From Vibrio ezurae NBRC 102218 (GTDB taxonomy: Bacteria; Pseudomonadota; Gammaproteobacteria; Enterobacterales; Vibrionaceae), in the NCBI RefSeq assembly GCF_000467185.1, contig NZ_BATM01000023.1, positions 1 to 54,940 of the forward strand: a stretch of 54,940 nucleotides of DNA. The letters are read 5' to 3'. Positions 44,579 to 53,507 of the stretch are shown piece after piece. Below the pieces are notes generated by a model. That model made no database searches and was not told the DNA's origin. It saw nothing but the letters and a program-made list of their open reading frames with translations. How positions within the stretch are numbered: position 1 is the first letter of the stretch; each line of letters opens with the position of its first letter. The translations under genes and the position numbers were made by a program.

Positions 44579-45283
44579 TTAAATGTCGCCTCCGAGCGCT
44601 TTAAATTCGTTTTGTGTGATAGAAACAAAGCGTACGCTGTCACCTGCACTAAGAAGGGTCATAGGTTGAGAATTTGGCGTATATAAAGCGCTTGGCGTTC
44701 TGCCTATTACGTTCCATCCCCCAGGGCTTGTTTGTGGGTATATCGCCGTCTGCGGCCCTGCAATGGCAACGCTTCCTTTGGGCACCTGTGCTCTTGGCGC
44801 ATCTAGTCTGGGAAGCTGTAATGCAGTTGGCACCTCAGCCATAAAAGCAAATCCAGGGGAAAACCCGAGTGCATACACTTGATAGGTAACGCTCGTGTGC
44901 AGAGCTGCAATCTCAGACAACGTCAGTCCTGTGAGTGTTTGGTAGCGCTTTGCGTCCAAAGCGACAGACGCAGCGTAATAGACGGGTACTTCAATGATTG
45001 GACGTGTTGTCTCGGTTGTGGAGTGAAGGCTTTTTGCTAACAAGCTGTTGAGCTGTTTTTGAATATGCACCCAATCAAAATGAAGCGCGGAAAACTCAAG
45101 CAGCACCGAAGTATAAGAGGGGGTGTAATTTATCGGCGCAGGTTGCAGAGTTTTGGTGATGGTATGTACTAGAGCGTTAACGTGTGTGGATATCTCAGGG
45201 GTGATGTGCTCGCTAAGCTCAATTAACACACTGCACTCACCAACACGCTGTATTTGTGGAAGAGCATCTTGCGATATCTTCAT
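44579..45283 (-). CDS. pxpB: 5-oxoprolinase subunit PxpB
   Basis: 234 aa KipI/AHS1-domain protein: QRVGECSVLIELSEHITPEI, the middle segment VYALGFSPGFAFMAEVP, and LPRLDAPRAQVPKGSVAIAG with GGWNVIGRTP, the usual KipI fingerprint. It forms a complex with PxpC that activates the substrate for PxpA. The start overlaps the pxpA stop by 4 bp, so it is coupled. Confidence 0.94.
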   Translation of the reverse strand: MKISQDALPQIQRVGECSVLIELSEHITPEISTHVNALVHTITKTLQPAPINYTPSYTSVLLEFSALHFDWVHIQKQLNSLLAKSLHSTTETTRPIIEVPVYYAASVALDAKRYQTLTGLTLSEIAALHTSVTYQVYALGFSPGFAFMAEVPTALQLPRLDAPRAQVPKGSVAIAGPQTAIYPQTSPGGWNVIGRTPSALYTPNSQPMTLLSAGDSVRFVSITQNEFKALGGDI

Positions 45284-46011
45284 TGTTGATGATCATCAAT
45301 TAATTGGCGTAGACGCTGGGCATAGCGTTGTACACTAGGGTTATCACCGTGCAGACATAAAGAATCCGCAAACAGCTGAATATTCTTGTTATCGATGCTT
45401 TTAAACGGTTGTTTGCCAATGATAGCACTGGCTTGAAGGGAGAACTGTTCAATATCTTCAATTACCGCGTCCGTATGCGAACGGGGCGTGAGCTGCCCGC
45501 AGGCATCGTAACGACGATCGGCAAAACCTTCGTGAATGAGTTCGACATTCATGTGCTGTGCTCGTTGCAAATAATCGCTGCGCTGGGTCGCGAGTATCAT
45601 TAAAGGCAGGTTTAAAATGTGCGCCGCTTTTAGTATCGCGTCATATAACTGGATATCTTTCATCATGTCGTTATAAAGCGCACCGTGGGGTTTTATGTAA
45701 TCGACACGGGTTTGGTGTAAATGACAAATACCTTGTAATGCGCCTACTTGATAGAGGACTAAATGGGTGATTTGCGCGGTGGTATGAGCAATGGAGCGTC
45801 GTCCAAACCCCTGTAAATCGGCATAACCAGGATGGGCACCAATTGAGACTCTATGCGCTTTGGCTAACGCAACGGTACGTGACATGATGTCGGGATCGGA
45901 GGCGTGAAATCCACAGGCGATATTTGCCATGTCTAAATAGGGCATGATTTGCTCGTCACAGCCCATGCTCCATGCAGCAAAGCTTTCTCCTACATCGCAG
46001 TTGAGCTTCAT
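45280..46011 (-). CDS. pxpA: 5-oxoprolinase subunit PxpA (LamB/YcsF family)
   Basis: 243 aa TIM-barrel-like protein. It starts MKLNCDVGESFAAWSMGCD (family DxGE motif), then MANIACGFHASDPDIMSRTV, IGAHPGYADLQGFGRRSI and IKPHGALYNDM. It is the first gene of pxpABC; the promoter should lie in 46012-46234, shared with divergent galE. No regulator gene is adjacent. Confidence 0.95.
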   Translation of the reverse strand: MKLNCDVGESFAAWSMGCDEQIMPYLDMANIACGFHASDPDIMSRTVALAKAHRVSIGAHPGYADLQGFGRRSIAHTTAQITHLVLYQVGALQGICHLHQTRVDYIKPHGALYNDMMKDIQLYDAILKAAHILNLPLMILATQRSDYLQRAQHMNVELIHEGFADRRYDACGQLTPRSHTDAVIEDIEQFSLQASAIIGKQPFKSIDNKNIQLFADSLCLHGDNPSVQRYAQRLRQLIDDHQQ

Positions 46012-46246
46012 TTATTCCTTCCTTGGTCGCAGTTCATTTTTGTTTTATTGATCCTATATCACTGTATGCGTTTGTTGCGTTTTATACAAACTTGATACTA
46101 GCCACTCAATATTAGAGATCCACCTGATATAAAAGGACTTATTATTCGAACATCCTCACTATTGACCCGAATTTTACAGCGGATAAATTTAAATAAAGAC
46201 TAAAATAAGGTAATCTGACGCGTAATTAATTCAGTTGGCGATACTC

Positions 46247-47260
46247 ATGAAAGTACTTGTAACCGGCGGTATGGGCTATATCGGTAGCCATACCTGCATT
46301 CAGCTTCTAGAAGCGGGCTTTACGCCTGTGATTTTTGATAATTTATACAACAGTAAAGCGACAGTAAATGAGCGTATTCGCTTAGTGACGGGACAAACTG
46401 TTGAATTTATTCAAGGTGATATTCGCGATAAAGCGCTATTAGTCAAGACGTTAGAACAACACAATATTGATGCGGTTATTCACTTTGCGGGCTTAAAAGC
46501 GGTAGGTGAGTCGGTGGAAAAACCCCTAGAGTATTACGATAACAACGTGAACGGCACCTTGGTATTGGTTGATGCGATGCGCGATGCCGGTGTAACACGA
46601 CTAGTGTTTAGCTCTTCGGCTACTGTATATGGTGACCCGCACACTGTGCCTATTACAGAAGACTTCCCAACCAGTGCCACCAACCCTTATGGTCGCAGTA
46701 AATTGATGGTTGAAGAGTGTTTAACGGATTTTCAATTAGCAAACCCAGATTGGAGCATCACTTTGCTGCGTTACTTTAACCCTGTTGGCTCTCATCCAAG
46801 CGGTCAATTAGGCGAAGATCCGCAAGGCATTCCAAACAACTTGATGCCGTTTGTTTCGCAAGTGGCTGTAGGGCGTCGTGAATACTTGTCAGTATTTGGC
46901 GATGATTACCCGACGCCAGATGGGACGGGTGTGCGTGATTATATCCATGTTATGGATTTAGCGGATGGTCATATTGCCGCTTTGCAACGTGTTGGTATTC
47001 AATCTGGGTTGCATATCTTTAATTTGGGGACGGGCAACGGTTCTAGCGTATTGGATATGGTGAAAGCCTTTGAACAAGCCAGTGGCAAGAGCATCGCGTA
47101 TAAGATAGCGCCTCGTAGACCGGGTGATATTGCTGAGTGTTGGGCTGATCCGGCTAAAGCTTATGCCGAACTGGGCTGGAAAGCGACTCGCACATTGCAA
47201 CAGATGACCGAAGATACTTGGCGTTGGCAATCGGAAAATCCGAAGGGTTACCCTGAATAA
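46247..47260 (+). CDS. galE: UDP-glucose 4-epimerase GalE
   Basis: 337 aa extended SDR enzyme interconverting UDP-glucose and UDP-galactose. NAD motif GGMGYIG (residues 7-13), [10 protein letters not shown] with the active-site Ser region, and catalytic Tyr/Lys in NPYGRSK; also [12 protein letters not shown] and [13 protein letters not shown]. The open frame begins with TTG at 46235, but the family N-terminus MKVLVTGG starts at 46247. It is not linked to galT or galK here, so a role in envelope polysaccharide supply is as likely as galactose use. Confidence 0.95.
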   Translation: MKVLVTGGMGYIGSHTCIQLLEAGFTPVIFDNLYNSKATVNERIRLVTGQTVEFIQGDIRDKALLVKTLEQHNIDAVIHFAGLKAVGESVEKPLEYYDNNVNGTLVLVDAMRDAGVTRLVFSSSATVYGDPHTVPITEDFPTSATNPYGRSKLMVEECLTDFQLANPDWSITLLRYFNPVGSHPSGQLGEDPQGIPNNLMPFVSQVAVGRREYLSVFGDDYPTPDGTGVRDYIHVMDLADGHIAALQRVGIQSGLHIFNLGTGNGSSVLDMVKAFEQASGKSIAYKIAPRRPGDIAECWADPAKAYAELGWKATRTLQQMTEDTWRWQSENPKGYPE

Positions 47261-47355
47261 TTCCGAATAAATGCTATACATTCTCTTACTTGTTGTTACA
47301 ATTACATTGAGGTTTGTATCTTTGGTGTAACTTATTGATAACGGGTGGAAGAAAT

Positions 47356-47433
47356 ATGGAAATAGCGCTAATCGTCACATTTATTGCAGCTTCAGCGGTA
47401 ATGGTGATTAAAGAAATCAAAGCAAGCAAATAA
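47356..47433 (+). CDS. 25-aa single-helix membrane peptide
   Basis: ATG at 47356 with GGTGGAAG upstream gives a 25-residue peptide: an acidic residue, a hydrophobic run (IALIVTFIAASAVMVI) and a basic tail (KEIKASK), the layout of a small inner-membrane peptide. A good terminator follows 58 bp later, so a short transcript or small RNA may be made. Family unknown. Confidence 0.5.
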   Translation: MEIALIVTFIAASAVMVIKEIKASK

Positions 47434-47491
47434 CTGCGATTATTTTGCAATAATCCAGTTTTGTTTGTTTTTTTGATTGCAAAATACGCAG

Positions 47492-47516
47492 GCCAACTCA
47501 GATGAGTTGGCTTTTT
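47492..47516 (+). terminator. Rho-independent terminator
   Basis: GCCAACTC (47492-47499) with GAGTTGGC (47504-47511), 4-nt loop, followed by TTTTT. Ends the galE / small-peptide transcript. Confidence 0.9.
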
Positions 47517-47554
47517 AGTGTTTGACAGGTCACTCCTTTAATTGGAATTTGCCG

Positions 47555-49969
47555 TTATAAATTAAGTGCCATCTCTACAACGCCTTCTTCAAAATCTACT
47601 TTGGCTGAAAACCCTAATTTTTGTGCCAGCGTGACCATGCCTTTATTCGATGGCATCGTCATTCCGTTCATATGTTGTATGCCTTTATTTTTGCAATAAT
47701 CGATGATTGATTGCATCAAAATCCGCCCCAGTCCTTTGCCTTTCATATCTGAGCGAATCAGTACCGCAAATTCAGCACTATTGATTCTAATATCGGTGAT
47801 CGCGCGCACTACGCCTAAGATTTGCTTATCTTTAACAAGCACTAAAGCCATTTCACGGTCGTAATCAATTTGAGTGAGATTGGCGAGGGCTTGATGATCA
47901 AACTCACCAACGTCACTGAAAAATCGCTTATAAAGATCTTCCTTGCTGACATTATTAATAAACTGCGCGTGCAAGGGTTCGTCTTCAGGGCGGATTGGGC
48001 GCAATAGCAGTTGAGTGTTGTCTTTTAAGGTGACGGTTGATTCAAGTTCAATGGGATACGGCAGTATTGCCAAAGGGCGCTCGATAGCACTATTTAAACG
48101 TGTGTGGATTGGAGTGATCTGGCAATGTTCAAGATGATTAAAACTGACATTGAGATGCATTGATTCTATACACCCTTGATCAACGATAAGCTGAGAAAAA
48201 CGGACTAGTATTTGCGTTAAAGACTCAAATTGTGTGTTTGATATGGGGGATAGGTTACGTCGTTGTAGCGCATTTTTGATCAACAGCTTAGAGAGTTTAT
48301 CGTTTAAGGGCGGGAAGCCAGCCACACAGTATTGGTCGTTCAGTTGTTGTGTATTGAGTCGTTGCTCTTTAAGTTGCAGTTGATGTTGCTCATTACCTAG
48401 TAAAATTACCGGCCCAAAGGTAGGGTCGCAGTTAAGGTGTAAGCTCACTGTTGCCTCTTTCGCACGGTCATGGCTAAGAGTAGGGATTTGGTAGCAATCC
48501 AGTAACTGCGCTATTTTATCGATACTGAGTTCGGGCTTGGTTTGTTGCAGCAACAGGTTTTTTGCTTTAATTCCGGCTTGCGCGATATGCTCAATCGATA
48601 AAGGCGTTTCCATCAATTGAACTTGGCTAGCACGATAGCGCACCAAGTGCATAAACGCCATTATGCTACTTTCTGGCGTTCGATAAGTAGGAATGCCGTG
48701 CTTGGAAAACAAACTGCGCGCCTGTTTTGCTGAGGTTTCACCCAGCCAGTTGGTCAATAAATTTATTCGTTTTCTATTTGGGTGTCGGCGGTAAATTTCT
48801 AGAAGCTGCGAAGCAGTACTGAGTGGATCTGAAATCGCCGATGGACTGTAGAGCACTAAGACGGCATCGATGTCTTTGCTGTCTAGCAGCAGTGTAAATG
48901 CCTTTAATAATTTCGTGCTTTGCCAGTCCCCTGATAAATCGATAGGGTTAACAGTACATTCATTAGAGACGCTTTTTAGCTTCCCGAGAATATCATCCGA
49001 AAATTCAGCTAACTTTCCTCCAAGGTGTTGAAGTACGTCACTGGCTATAACCGCAGGCCCTGAGCCGTTGCTGATCATGGCTAAACGTTTGCCTTTCAGT
49101 GGAATAGAATGGGTGAGGGTTTCGGCTGCTGCAAACAATTCATGGGTAGAATGCACCCTGAGCAAACCACAGCGATCAAACGCTGAATCATAAACCACAT
49201 TCAGCGATTTGCTACCGCCGTGATGCAGCATGGAAAGATCTTTTCCTACTTCGGAGCGTGCGCCTTTTAACACTAAAACTCGTTTATTACGTGAGGCCGC
49301 GCGCGCCGCTGACATAAAACGTCTTGCGTCTTGAATATGCTCCACATACAGCAAAATAGCCTCTGTTTTACTGTGCATACTCAGATAATCAATGACTTCG
49401 GCTATACCTACATCGGCCATACTGCCAATGGACACAAAGGCTGAAAAACCGATTTGTTTGTCATTTGCCCAATCCAACACAGTTGTGGCGATTGCCGCCG
49501 ATTGAGAAATAAAGGCGATTTTACCCGGTAGCACTTTAACTGGAGATAAAGAAGCATTGATGGATGCCCAAGGCATACACAATCCTAAGCTGTTTGGCCC
49601 CACAATACGGATGTTGTGCAATTTGGCTTGCTGTTTAAGGGCTTGATGTTGCTGTTCATCAAACAATGAATTGGCAATTAAGATGGCCGCGCGAACCCCT
49701 TTGTCATCTAAGTCGCTAAACAAAGAGGGTAATTCTTGGTGATCCACACAAATAATGGCCAGATCAGGGACAAGGGGTAGTGATTCAATATTGGGATAAC
49801 ACAACACGCCAGATACGGAGGTATGCTTAGGGTTAACAGGTAACACCGTGCCACCAAAACCAGAAAGTAGCAGATTATCGACCATCACTTTTCCTGGAGA
49901 CATAGGTCTATTTGACGCGCCAATAATGGCAATAGCACTTGGGTTAAACAACGAATCCATTGGGCTCAT
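47555..49969 (-). CDS. patZ: PatZ/YfiQ-type protein lysine acetyltransferase (acyl-CoA ligase-like plus GNAT)
   Basis: 804 aa. The N-terminal CoA-binding domain (LFNPSAIAIIGASNRPMSPG) and succinyl-CoA-ligase-like domains (about 10-450; AFISQSAAIATTVLDWAND, LVLKGARSEVGKD, ISNGSGPAVIASDVL) precede a shortened ATP-grasp-like part (about 470-640) and a GNAT acetyltransferase domain (about 650-800; LLLRPIRPEDEPLHAQFI, AVLIRSDMKGKGLGRILMQS). Homologues (about 886-900 aa) acetylate lysines of metabolic enzymes such as acetyl-CoA synthetase. About 80 residues fewer than E. coli PatZ, mainly in the ATP-grasp part. Single gene. Confidence 0.88.
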   Translation of the reverse strand: MSPMDSLFNPSAIAIIGASNRPMSPGKVMVDNLLLSGFGGTVLPVNPKHTSVSGVLCYPNIESLPLVPDLAIICVDHQELPSLFSDLDDKGVRAAILIANSLFDEQQHQALKQQAKLHNIRIVGPNSLGLCMPWASINASLSPVKVLPGKIAFISQSAAIATTVLDWANDKQIGFSAFVSIGSMADVGIAEVIDYLSMHSKTEAILLYVEHIQDARRFMSAARAASRNKRVLVLKGARSEVGKDLSMLHHGGSKSLNVVYDSAFDRCGLLRVHSTHELFAAAETLTHSIPLKGKRLAMISNGSGPAVIASDVLQHLGGKLAEFSDDILGKLKSVSNECTVNPIDLSGDWQSTKLLKAFTLLLDSKDIDAVLVLYSPSAISDPLSTASQLLEIYRRHPNRKRINLLTNWLGETSAKQARSLFSKHGIPTYRTPESSIMAFMHLVRYRASQVQLMETPLSIEHIAQAGIKAKNLLLQQTKPELSIDKIAQLLDCYQIPTLSHDRAKEATVSLHLNCDPTFGPVILLGNEQHQLQLKEQRLNTQQLNDQYCVAGFPPLNDKLSKLLIKNALQRRNLSPISNTQFESLTQILVRFSQLIVDQGCIESMHLNVSFNHLEHCQITPIHTRLNSAIERPLAILPYPIELESTVTLKDNTQLLLRPIRPEDEPLHAQFINNVSKEDLYKRFFSDVGEFDHQALANLTQIDYDREMALVLVKDKQILGVVRAITDIRINSAEFAVLIRSDMKGKGLGRILMQSIIDYCKNKGIQHMNGMTMPSNKGMVTLAQKLGFSAKVDFEEGVVEMALNL

Positions 49970-50158
49970 AGATGTGTGTCCTAAAAGAAGTATCTGTTTA
50001 ATTTTAAAGCGGTTTACATCATCAGTGTGACAAATTTAACCTGTTTATAGCATCAAGGCTGAAAAGTGAGCTTTTGATCACGTCTAATTGCACTTAGGCA
50101 AAGGCTTTTCCTTGATTATGTAAAAGATGATGGGCATGATTTTGATAATTGAGTGTGA

Positions 50159-50773
50159 ATGAGAATTATGATGAAAAAGACGGCGATAGTTTCACTTGCT
50201 TTGTTGTTAGCAGCATGTAGCTCAAGCGAGTACCAAACAGATATACAATCGGAAAGTTATCAAGAAAATTATCAAACAACTCAAGCTGAGGTAGATGCGA
50301 AAAACCCTCAAATTGAAGAGCAAGATTTGACGCCTGTGGCGACGCCAATTGCACAAGATACAAACATAAGTGACGTTACAACAGATAACGCGACTAGTAA
50401 TACGGATGTGATGAACGAAGCGAAGAGCGACAGTGTGGAGTCTAGTGTTTCTACAACAACGCCGGCGGAAAAAAACGCATCTCTAAATGCGCCAAGTAAA
50501 GGTTTTTCAATCCAACTGGCGACGCTGTCTGATAAACAAAAAGCGCAAGCATTTGCCAAAGAGCTGCAAACAGACACCACACTTTGGCTACAAACTAAAA
50601 GTATCAATGACAAAGTGGTTTACTCTGTCGTAATGGGTGATTTTGGCGATTACGATCAAGCCAAAGGAGCCGTCGCAGCGCTACCTGAGCGCTTACAAAA
50701 GCTAAAACCGTTTGTTAAAAACTTTACTGACAAAGAATTGGCAGCAAAAGATCACTTTCTGCTGTTAAAATAA
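50159..50773 (+). CDS. Lipoprotein with C-terminal SPOR-like domain
   Basis: 204 aa. A signal peptide ends in lipobox LAAC, followed by a low-complexity Ser/Thr/Asp/Gln linker (about 22-118) and a C-terminal SPOR-type domain (about 119-190: GFSIQLATLSDKQKAQAFAK, VVYSVVMGDFGDYDQAKGAV). SPOR domains bind denuded glycan strands of peptidoglycan at division sites. The exact start is unclear: ATGs at 50159, 50168 and 50171 are in frame and the ribosome-binding site is weak; the last two give a more typical signal peptide. It lies 30 bp before ddl, which fits a cell-wall theme. Confidence 0.8.
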   Translation: MRIMMKKTAIVSLALLLAACSSSEYQTDIQSESYQENYQTTQAEVDAKNPQIEEQDLTPVATPIAQDTNISDVTTDNATSNTDVMNEAKSDSVESSVSTTTPAEKNASLNAPSKGFSIQLATLSDKQKAQAFAKELQTDTTLWLQTKSINDKVVYSVVMGDFGDYDQAKGAVAALPERLQKLKPFVKNFTDKELAAKDHFLLLK

Positions 50774-50803
50774 CTACGTATAAGATCGATTGGGTTTATC
50801 AAA

Positions 50804-51796
50804 ATGTCGAACATTAATATTCTTTTGCTGTGTGGTGGTGGTTCTTCAGAGCATGAGGTGTCTTTAGTTTCCGCTGATTATGTTCAGCAACAATTAGAAC
50901 TGAGCAGTGACTTTAACGTTATTCGTGTCGAAATCGTGAATGATTCATGGCTTAATAATGACAAACAAGAATGCTATTTAGATATTCATTCTAAAGAGCT
51001 TGTGGTCGGGAATAGCCGCTCCAATATTGACTATATTGTACCTTGTATTCATGGCTATCCAGGTGAAACGGGTGATATTCAATCTCTATTTGAACTTGCT
51101 GGCATTCCTTATTTCGGTTGTGGGCCTGAAGCAAGCAGTAATAGTTTTAATAAAATCACCTCTAAACTTTGGTATGACGCTATTGGCGTAGAAAACACAC
51201 CGTATTTGTTCCTAACGGAAAACAATTCACAAAGTATCGAACAGACTCAGCAGGCGTTTGATACTTGGGGAGCAGTGTTTGTCAAAGCGGCACGTCAAGG
51301 TTCTTCTGTTGGTTGTTACAAGGTAACAGAATCATCAGAGCTGCAACGTGCAGTGACTGATGCATTTAACTACTCAGAACAAGTGTTGGTTGAGAAAGCA
51401 GTAACACCGAGAGAGCTCGAAGTTGCCGCATATCAATATCAAGGCAAGCTGTATATTACCGCTCCAGGTGAAGTGATTGCACCTTCGGGGACGTTCTATT
51501 CCTATGAAGAAAAGTACAGTTCTGATAGTCATTCAACCACCGAAATCGAAGCGAAAGGTCTGACGGATGTTCAACGTCAGAAGATAGCAGAATACTCACA
51601 TAAAGTGTTTGTGCAAATGGGGTTGAAAGATCTGTCTAGAATCGACTTCTTCTTAACGGAAGATGGGGATATCTATTTGAACGAGGTGAATACCTTCCCT
51701 GGTATGACGCCTATTTCAATGTTCCCTAAAATGCTCAGCAATAATGGTCACTCTTTCTCTGACTACCTTGCTCAAGCGGTAAAATCGGCACTTTAA
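50804..51796 (+). CDS. ddl: D-alanine--D-alanine ligase
   Basis: 330 aa ATP-grasp ligase making the D-Ala-D-Ala end of peptidoglycan precursors. N-terminal LLLCGGGSSEHEVSLVSADY, IHGYPGETGDIQSLFELAGI, the glycine-type loop VKAARQGSSVGCYKV, and the metal and substrate site DFFLTEDGDIYLNEVNTFPG. Downstream of the SPOR lipoprotein; its stop overlaps that of the convergent recombinase by 4 bp. Confidence 0.95.
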   Translation: MSNINILLLCGGGSSEHEVSLVSADYVQQQLELSSDFNVIRVEIVNDSWLNNDKQECYLDIHSKELVVGNSRSNIDYIVPCIHGYPGETGDIQSLFELAGIPYFGCGPEASSNSFNKITSKLWYDAIGVENTPYLFLTENNSQSIEQTQQAFDTWGAVFVKAARQGSSVGCYKVTESSELQRAVTDAFNYSEQVLVEKAVTPRELEVAAYQYQGKLYITAPGEVIAPSGTFYSYEEKYSSDSHSTTEIEAKGLTDVQRQKIAEYSHKVFVQMGLKDLSRIDFFLTEDGDIYLNEVNTFPGMTPISMFPKMLSNNGHSFSDYLAQAVKSAL

Positions 51797-52758
51797 TCCC
51801 AAGGTTTTATCGATTTAAATTTAAGCCTTTCACTGTCTGCCAATACTTGTTTACCAAGATATTGCGCGGGCATTGCTGGGCTTAACCAACGCCCAAAGTC
51901 TGTAATATCTCGCACGTTATAACCTTGTTTTGCCAACTCTTTGGTTGCGCCCACTCGAGCCGATTGACCAGATAGCTTCAGTGGAATGTCCAATTGCGTC
52001 TCAGCGCTTCGAAATACACGGTAAATAGACGATGAATCTAAAGGTTCATCACCAATATTACCATGCCTGTCTATACGTCGAAACACCGGCCCTAAATGTT
52101 CGGGCAACATCAGCAGCCAACGTTTGACGATTTCACTGCTTTGGTCGGAGAGTTGATAGTGGTGGTCATTGATGCTCAACTGAATGGGTTTATCGTCGAT
52201 AATATCGAACGTCAGTTGATGAAAATGCAAGGTTCGTAGTTCACTGCGCTTCATCGCACACTCGAACATCACCGATAATATCGCCGCGTCACGCAATTGC
52301 TTGAGGCTACTTTCGGCGTCTAACTGTTGCTGAATGAGATGTAGGTGTTCAGCGTTAAACGCTTCAGCCTGCTTTGCATCGCCTTTTTTATCAAGGCGTA
52401 GTTGAGCGAGTAACATTTTGATTTGACGATGGTTGCAAGGGTCGGGGAACTCATGAAACTTGTGCACCAACCCAATAGTGATAGCCATTCTCTTGATAGT
52501 GGCGTACTTTCTAGTTTGCGTTTGTTTTTCTAAAAATAGACGAACAGCTAAGGTCGATGCCACAATAGCAGAGACTTTTTTACTCCCGCAGAACTCAACA
52601 AAGTGATTCCAGTCGTTATACATAGATAACAATGAATTACGACTATACTGGCGCTGGGTCAGCGTATCGAAGTCTTCGATGCTCACTTTGTTATTGAAAC
52701 GAGCACAGCTTTGCTTTTTTAGCACTGGATCTGTGATTGGGATACATTTCTTTCTCAT
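51793..52758 (-). CDS. Solitary tyrosine recombinase with a replaced catalytic His
   Basis: 321 aa. An N-terminal SAM-like DNA-binding domain (about 30-130) and a C-terminal catalytic domain. Arg I is in CAMKRSELRTL. The usual HxxR box reads SGQSARVGATKE, with Gln for His. GRWLSPAMPAQYL keeps the Trp and the nucleophile Tyr; no convincing beta-hairpin Lys is seen. It is not an integron integrase: it lacks the IntI-specific insert and no attC array is visible. Its 5' side carries one copy of a 16-bp repeat found again after yciH. Function as an active recombinase is unsure. Confidence 0.85.
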   Translation of the reverse strand: MRKKCIPITDPVLKKQSCARFNNKVSIEDFDTLTQRQYSRNSLLSMYNDWNHFVEFCGSKKVSAIVASTLAVRLFLEKQTQTRKYATIKRMAITIGLVHKFHEFPDPCNHRQIKMLLAQLRLDKKGDAKQAEAFNAEHLHLIQQQLDAESSLKQLRDAAILSVMFECAMKRSELRTLHFHQLTFDIIDDKPIQLSINDHHYQLSDQSSEIVKRWLLMLPEHLGPVFRRIDRHGNIGDEPLDSSSIYRVFRSAETQLDIPLKLSGQSARVGATKELAKQGYNVRDITDFGRWLSPAMPAQYLGKQVLADSERLKFKSIKPWD

Positions 52759-52763
52759 TTTAG

Positions 52764-52779
52764 CGCACTATAACTAAAT
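52764..52779 (+). repeat. 16-bp direct repeat, copy 1
   Basis: CGCACTATAACTAAAT, just upstream of the recombinase start. Identical to 53303-53318; weaker similarity continues to a shared AATAATAGA block about 10-20 bp further on. Confidence 0.75.
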
Positions 52780-52923
52780 GTAATTAAACGAATAATAGAC
52801 GCTAACCGTTTGATTGAAAAGAGTTAGTGAAAAATATTCTTTAGGTTATGCAAAACCAATAGTGAATTTTGACCGAGTTAAGTGTTAAAATTACTCGTAT
52901 AAACTCTAAGATAAGGCAGACGT

Positions 52924-53235
52924 ATGTCTCTTGTATATTCAACCGACGTAGGGCGCATTAAGCCTGAAGAACAAAAAATAGAACGTCCTAAAGGTGATGG
53001 CATTGTTCGTATTCAGCGACAAACTAAAGGTCGTAAAGGGAAGGGTGTCTGTTTAGTTACCGGCCTCGACCTTGATGATGTGGGTCTGAAACTGATGGCC
53101 GCAGAACTTAAGAAAGTATGCGGTTGTGGCGGCTCAGTTAAAGATGGCGTTATCGAAATACAAGGTGATAGTAGAGATAAGATCAAAGCACACCTTGAGA
53201 AGAAAGGACATACGGTTAAGCTTGCTGGCGGTTAA
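52924..53235 (+). CDS. yciH: SUI1/eIF1-type translation factor YciH
   Basis: 103 aa. The SUI1 core is clear: RQTKGRKGKGVCLVTGLDLD, AAELKKVCGCGGSVKDGVIE and IQGDSRDKIKAHLEKKGH. YciH is a bacterial eIF1 relative reported to act on initiation fidelity and stress translation. It is flanked by a pair of 16-bp direct repeats (52764-52779, 53303-53318). A palindrome, GTTAATATTAAC (53231-53242), overlaps the stop codon. Confidence 0.93.
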   Translation: MSLVYSTDVGRIKPEEQKIERPKGDGIVRIQRQTKGRKGKGVCLVTGLDLDDVGLKLMAAELKKVCGCGGSVKDGVIEIQGDSRDKIKAHLEKKGHTVKLAGG

Positions 53236-53263
53236 TATTAACTGTAATTACTTATATCAATTG

Positions 53264-53288
53264 AGCCTAATGTCATAGTTGGGCTTTT
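53264..53288 (+). terminator. Weak terminator after yciH
   Basis: AGCCTAA (53264-53270) with TTGGGCT (53279-53285), one G.T pair, 8-nt loop, followed by TTT. Confidence 0.4.
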
Positions 53289-53302
53289 AAAGAAACAACT
53301 GA

Positions 53303-53318
53303 CGCACTATAACTAAAT
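53303..53318 (+). repeat. 16-bp direct repeat, copy 2
   Basis: Second copy of CGCACTATAACTAAAT, in the same orientation 539 bp from the first, 67 bp after the yciH stop. Confidence 0.75.
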
Positions 53319-53424
53319 CTAGCTATCAATAAACAATAATAGAATACCCATCCTTTACGTTATATTAAAATATCATAACTCTTTAAAATACAATGTTTTA
53401 CTATTCAACAAAGAGATAAGGCGT

Positions 53425-53499
53425 ATGATGATAAGACCTATAAGCGTGCTTAAGCCACAAAATCACGTTTTTACTTTCCATAAACATCATCAAAAATAG
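53425..53499 (+). CDS. Possible 24-aa ORF upstream of the tautomerase-like gene
   Basis: ATG at 53425 after GATAAGGC gives 24 residues (MMIRPISVLKPQNHVFTFHK, then HHQK) ending 8 bp before the next gene. Rich in His. Could be a leader peptide or chance. Confidence 0.25.
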   Translation: MMIRPISVLKPQNHVFTFHKHHQK

Positions 53500-53507
53500 G
53501 TCACGCA

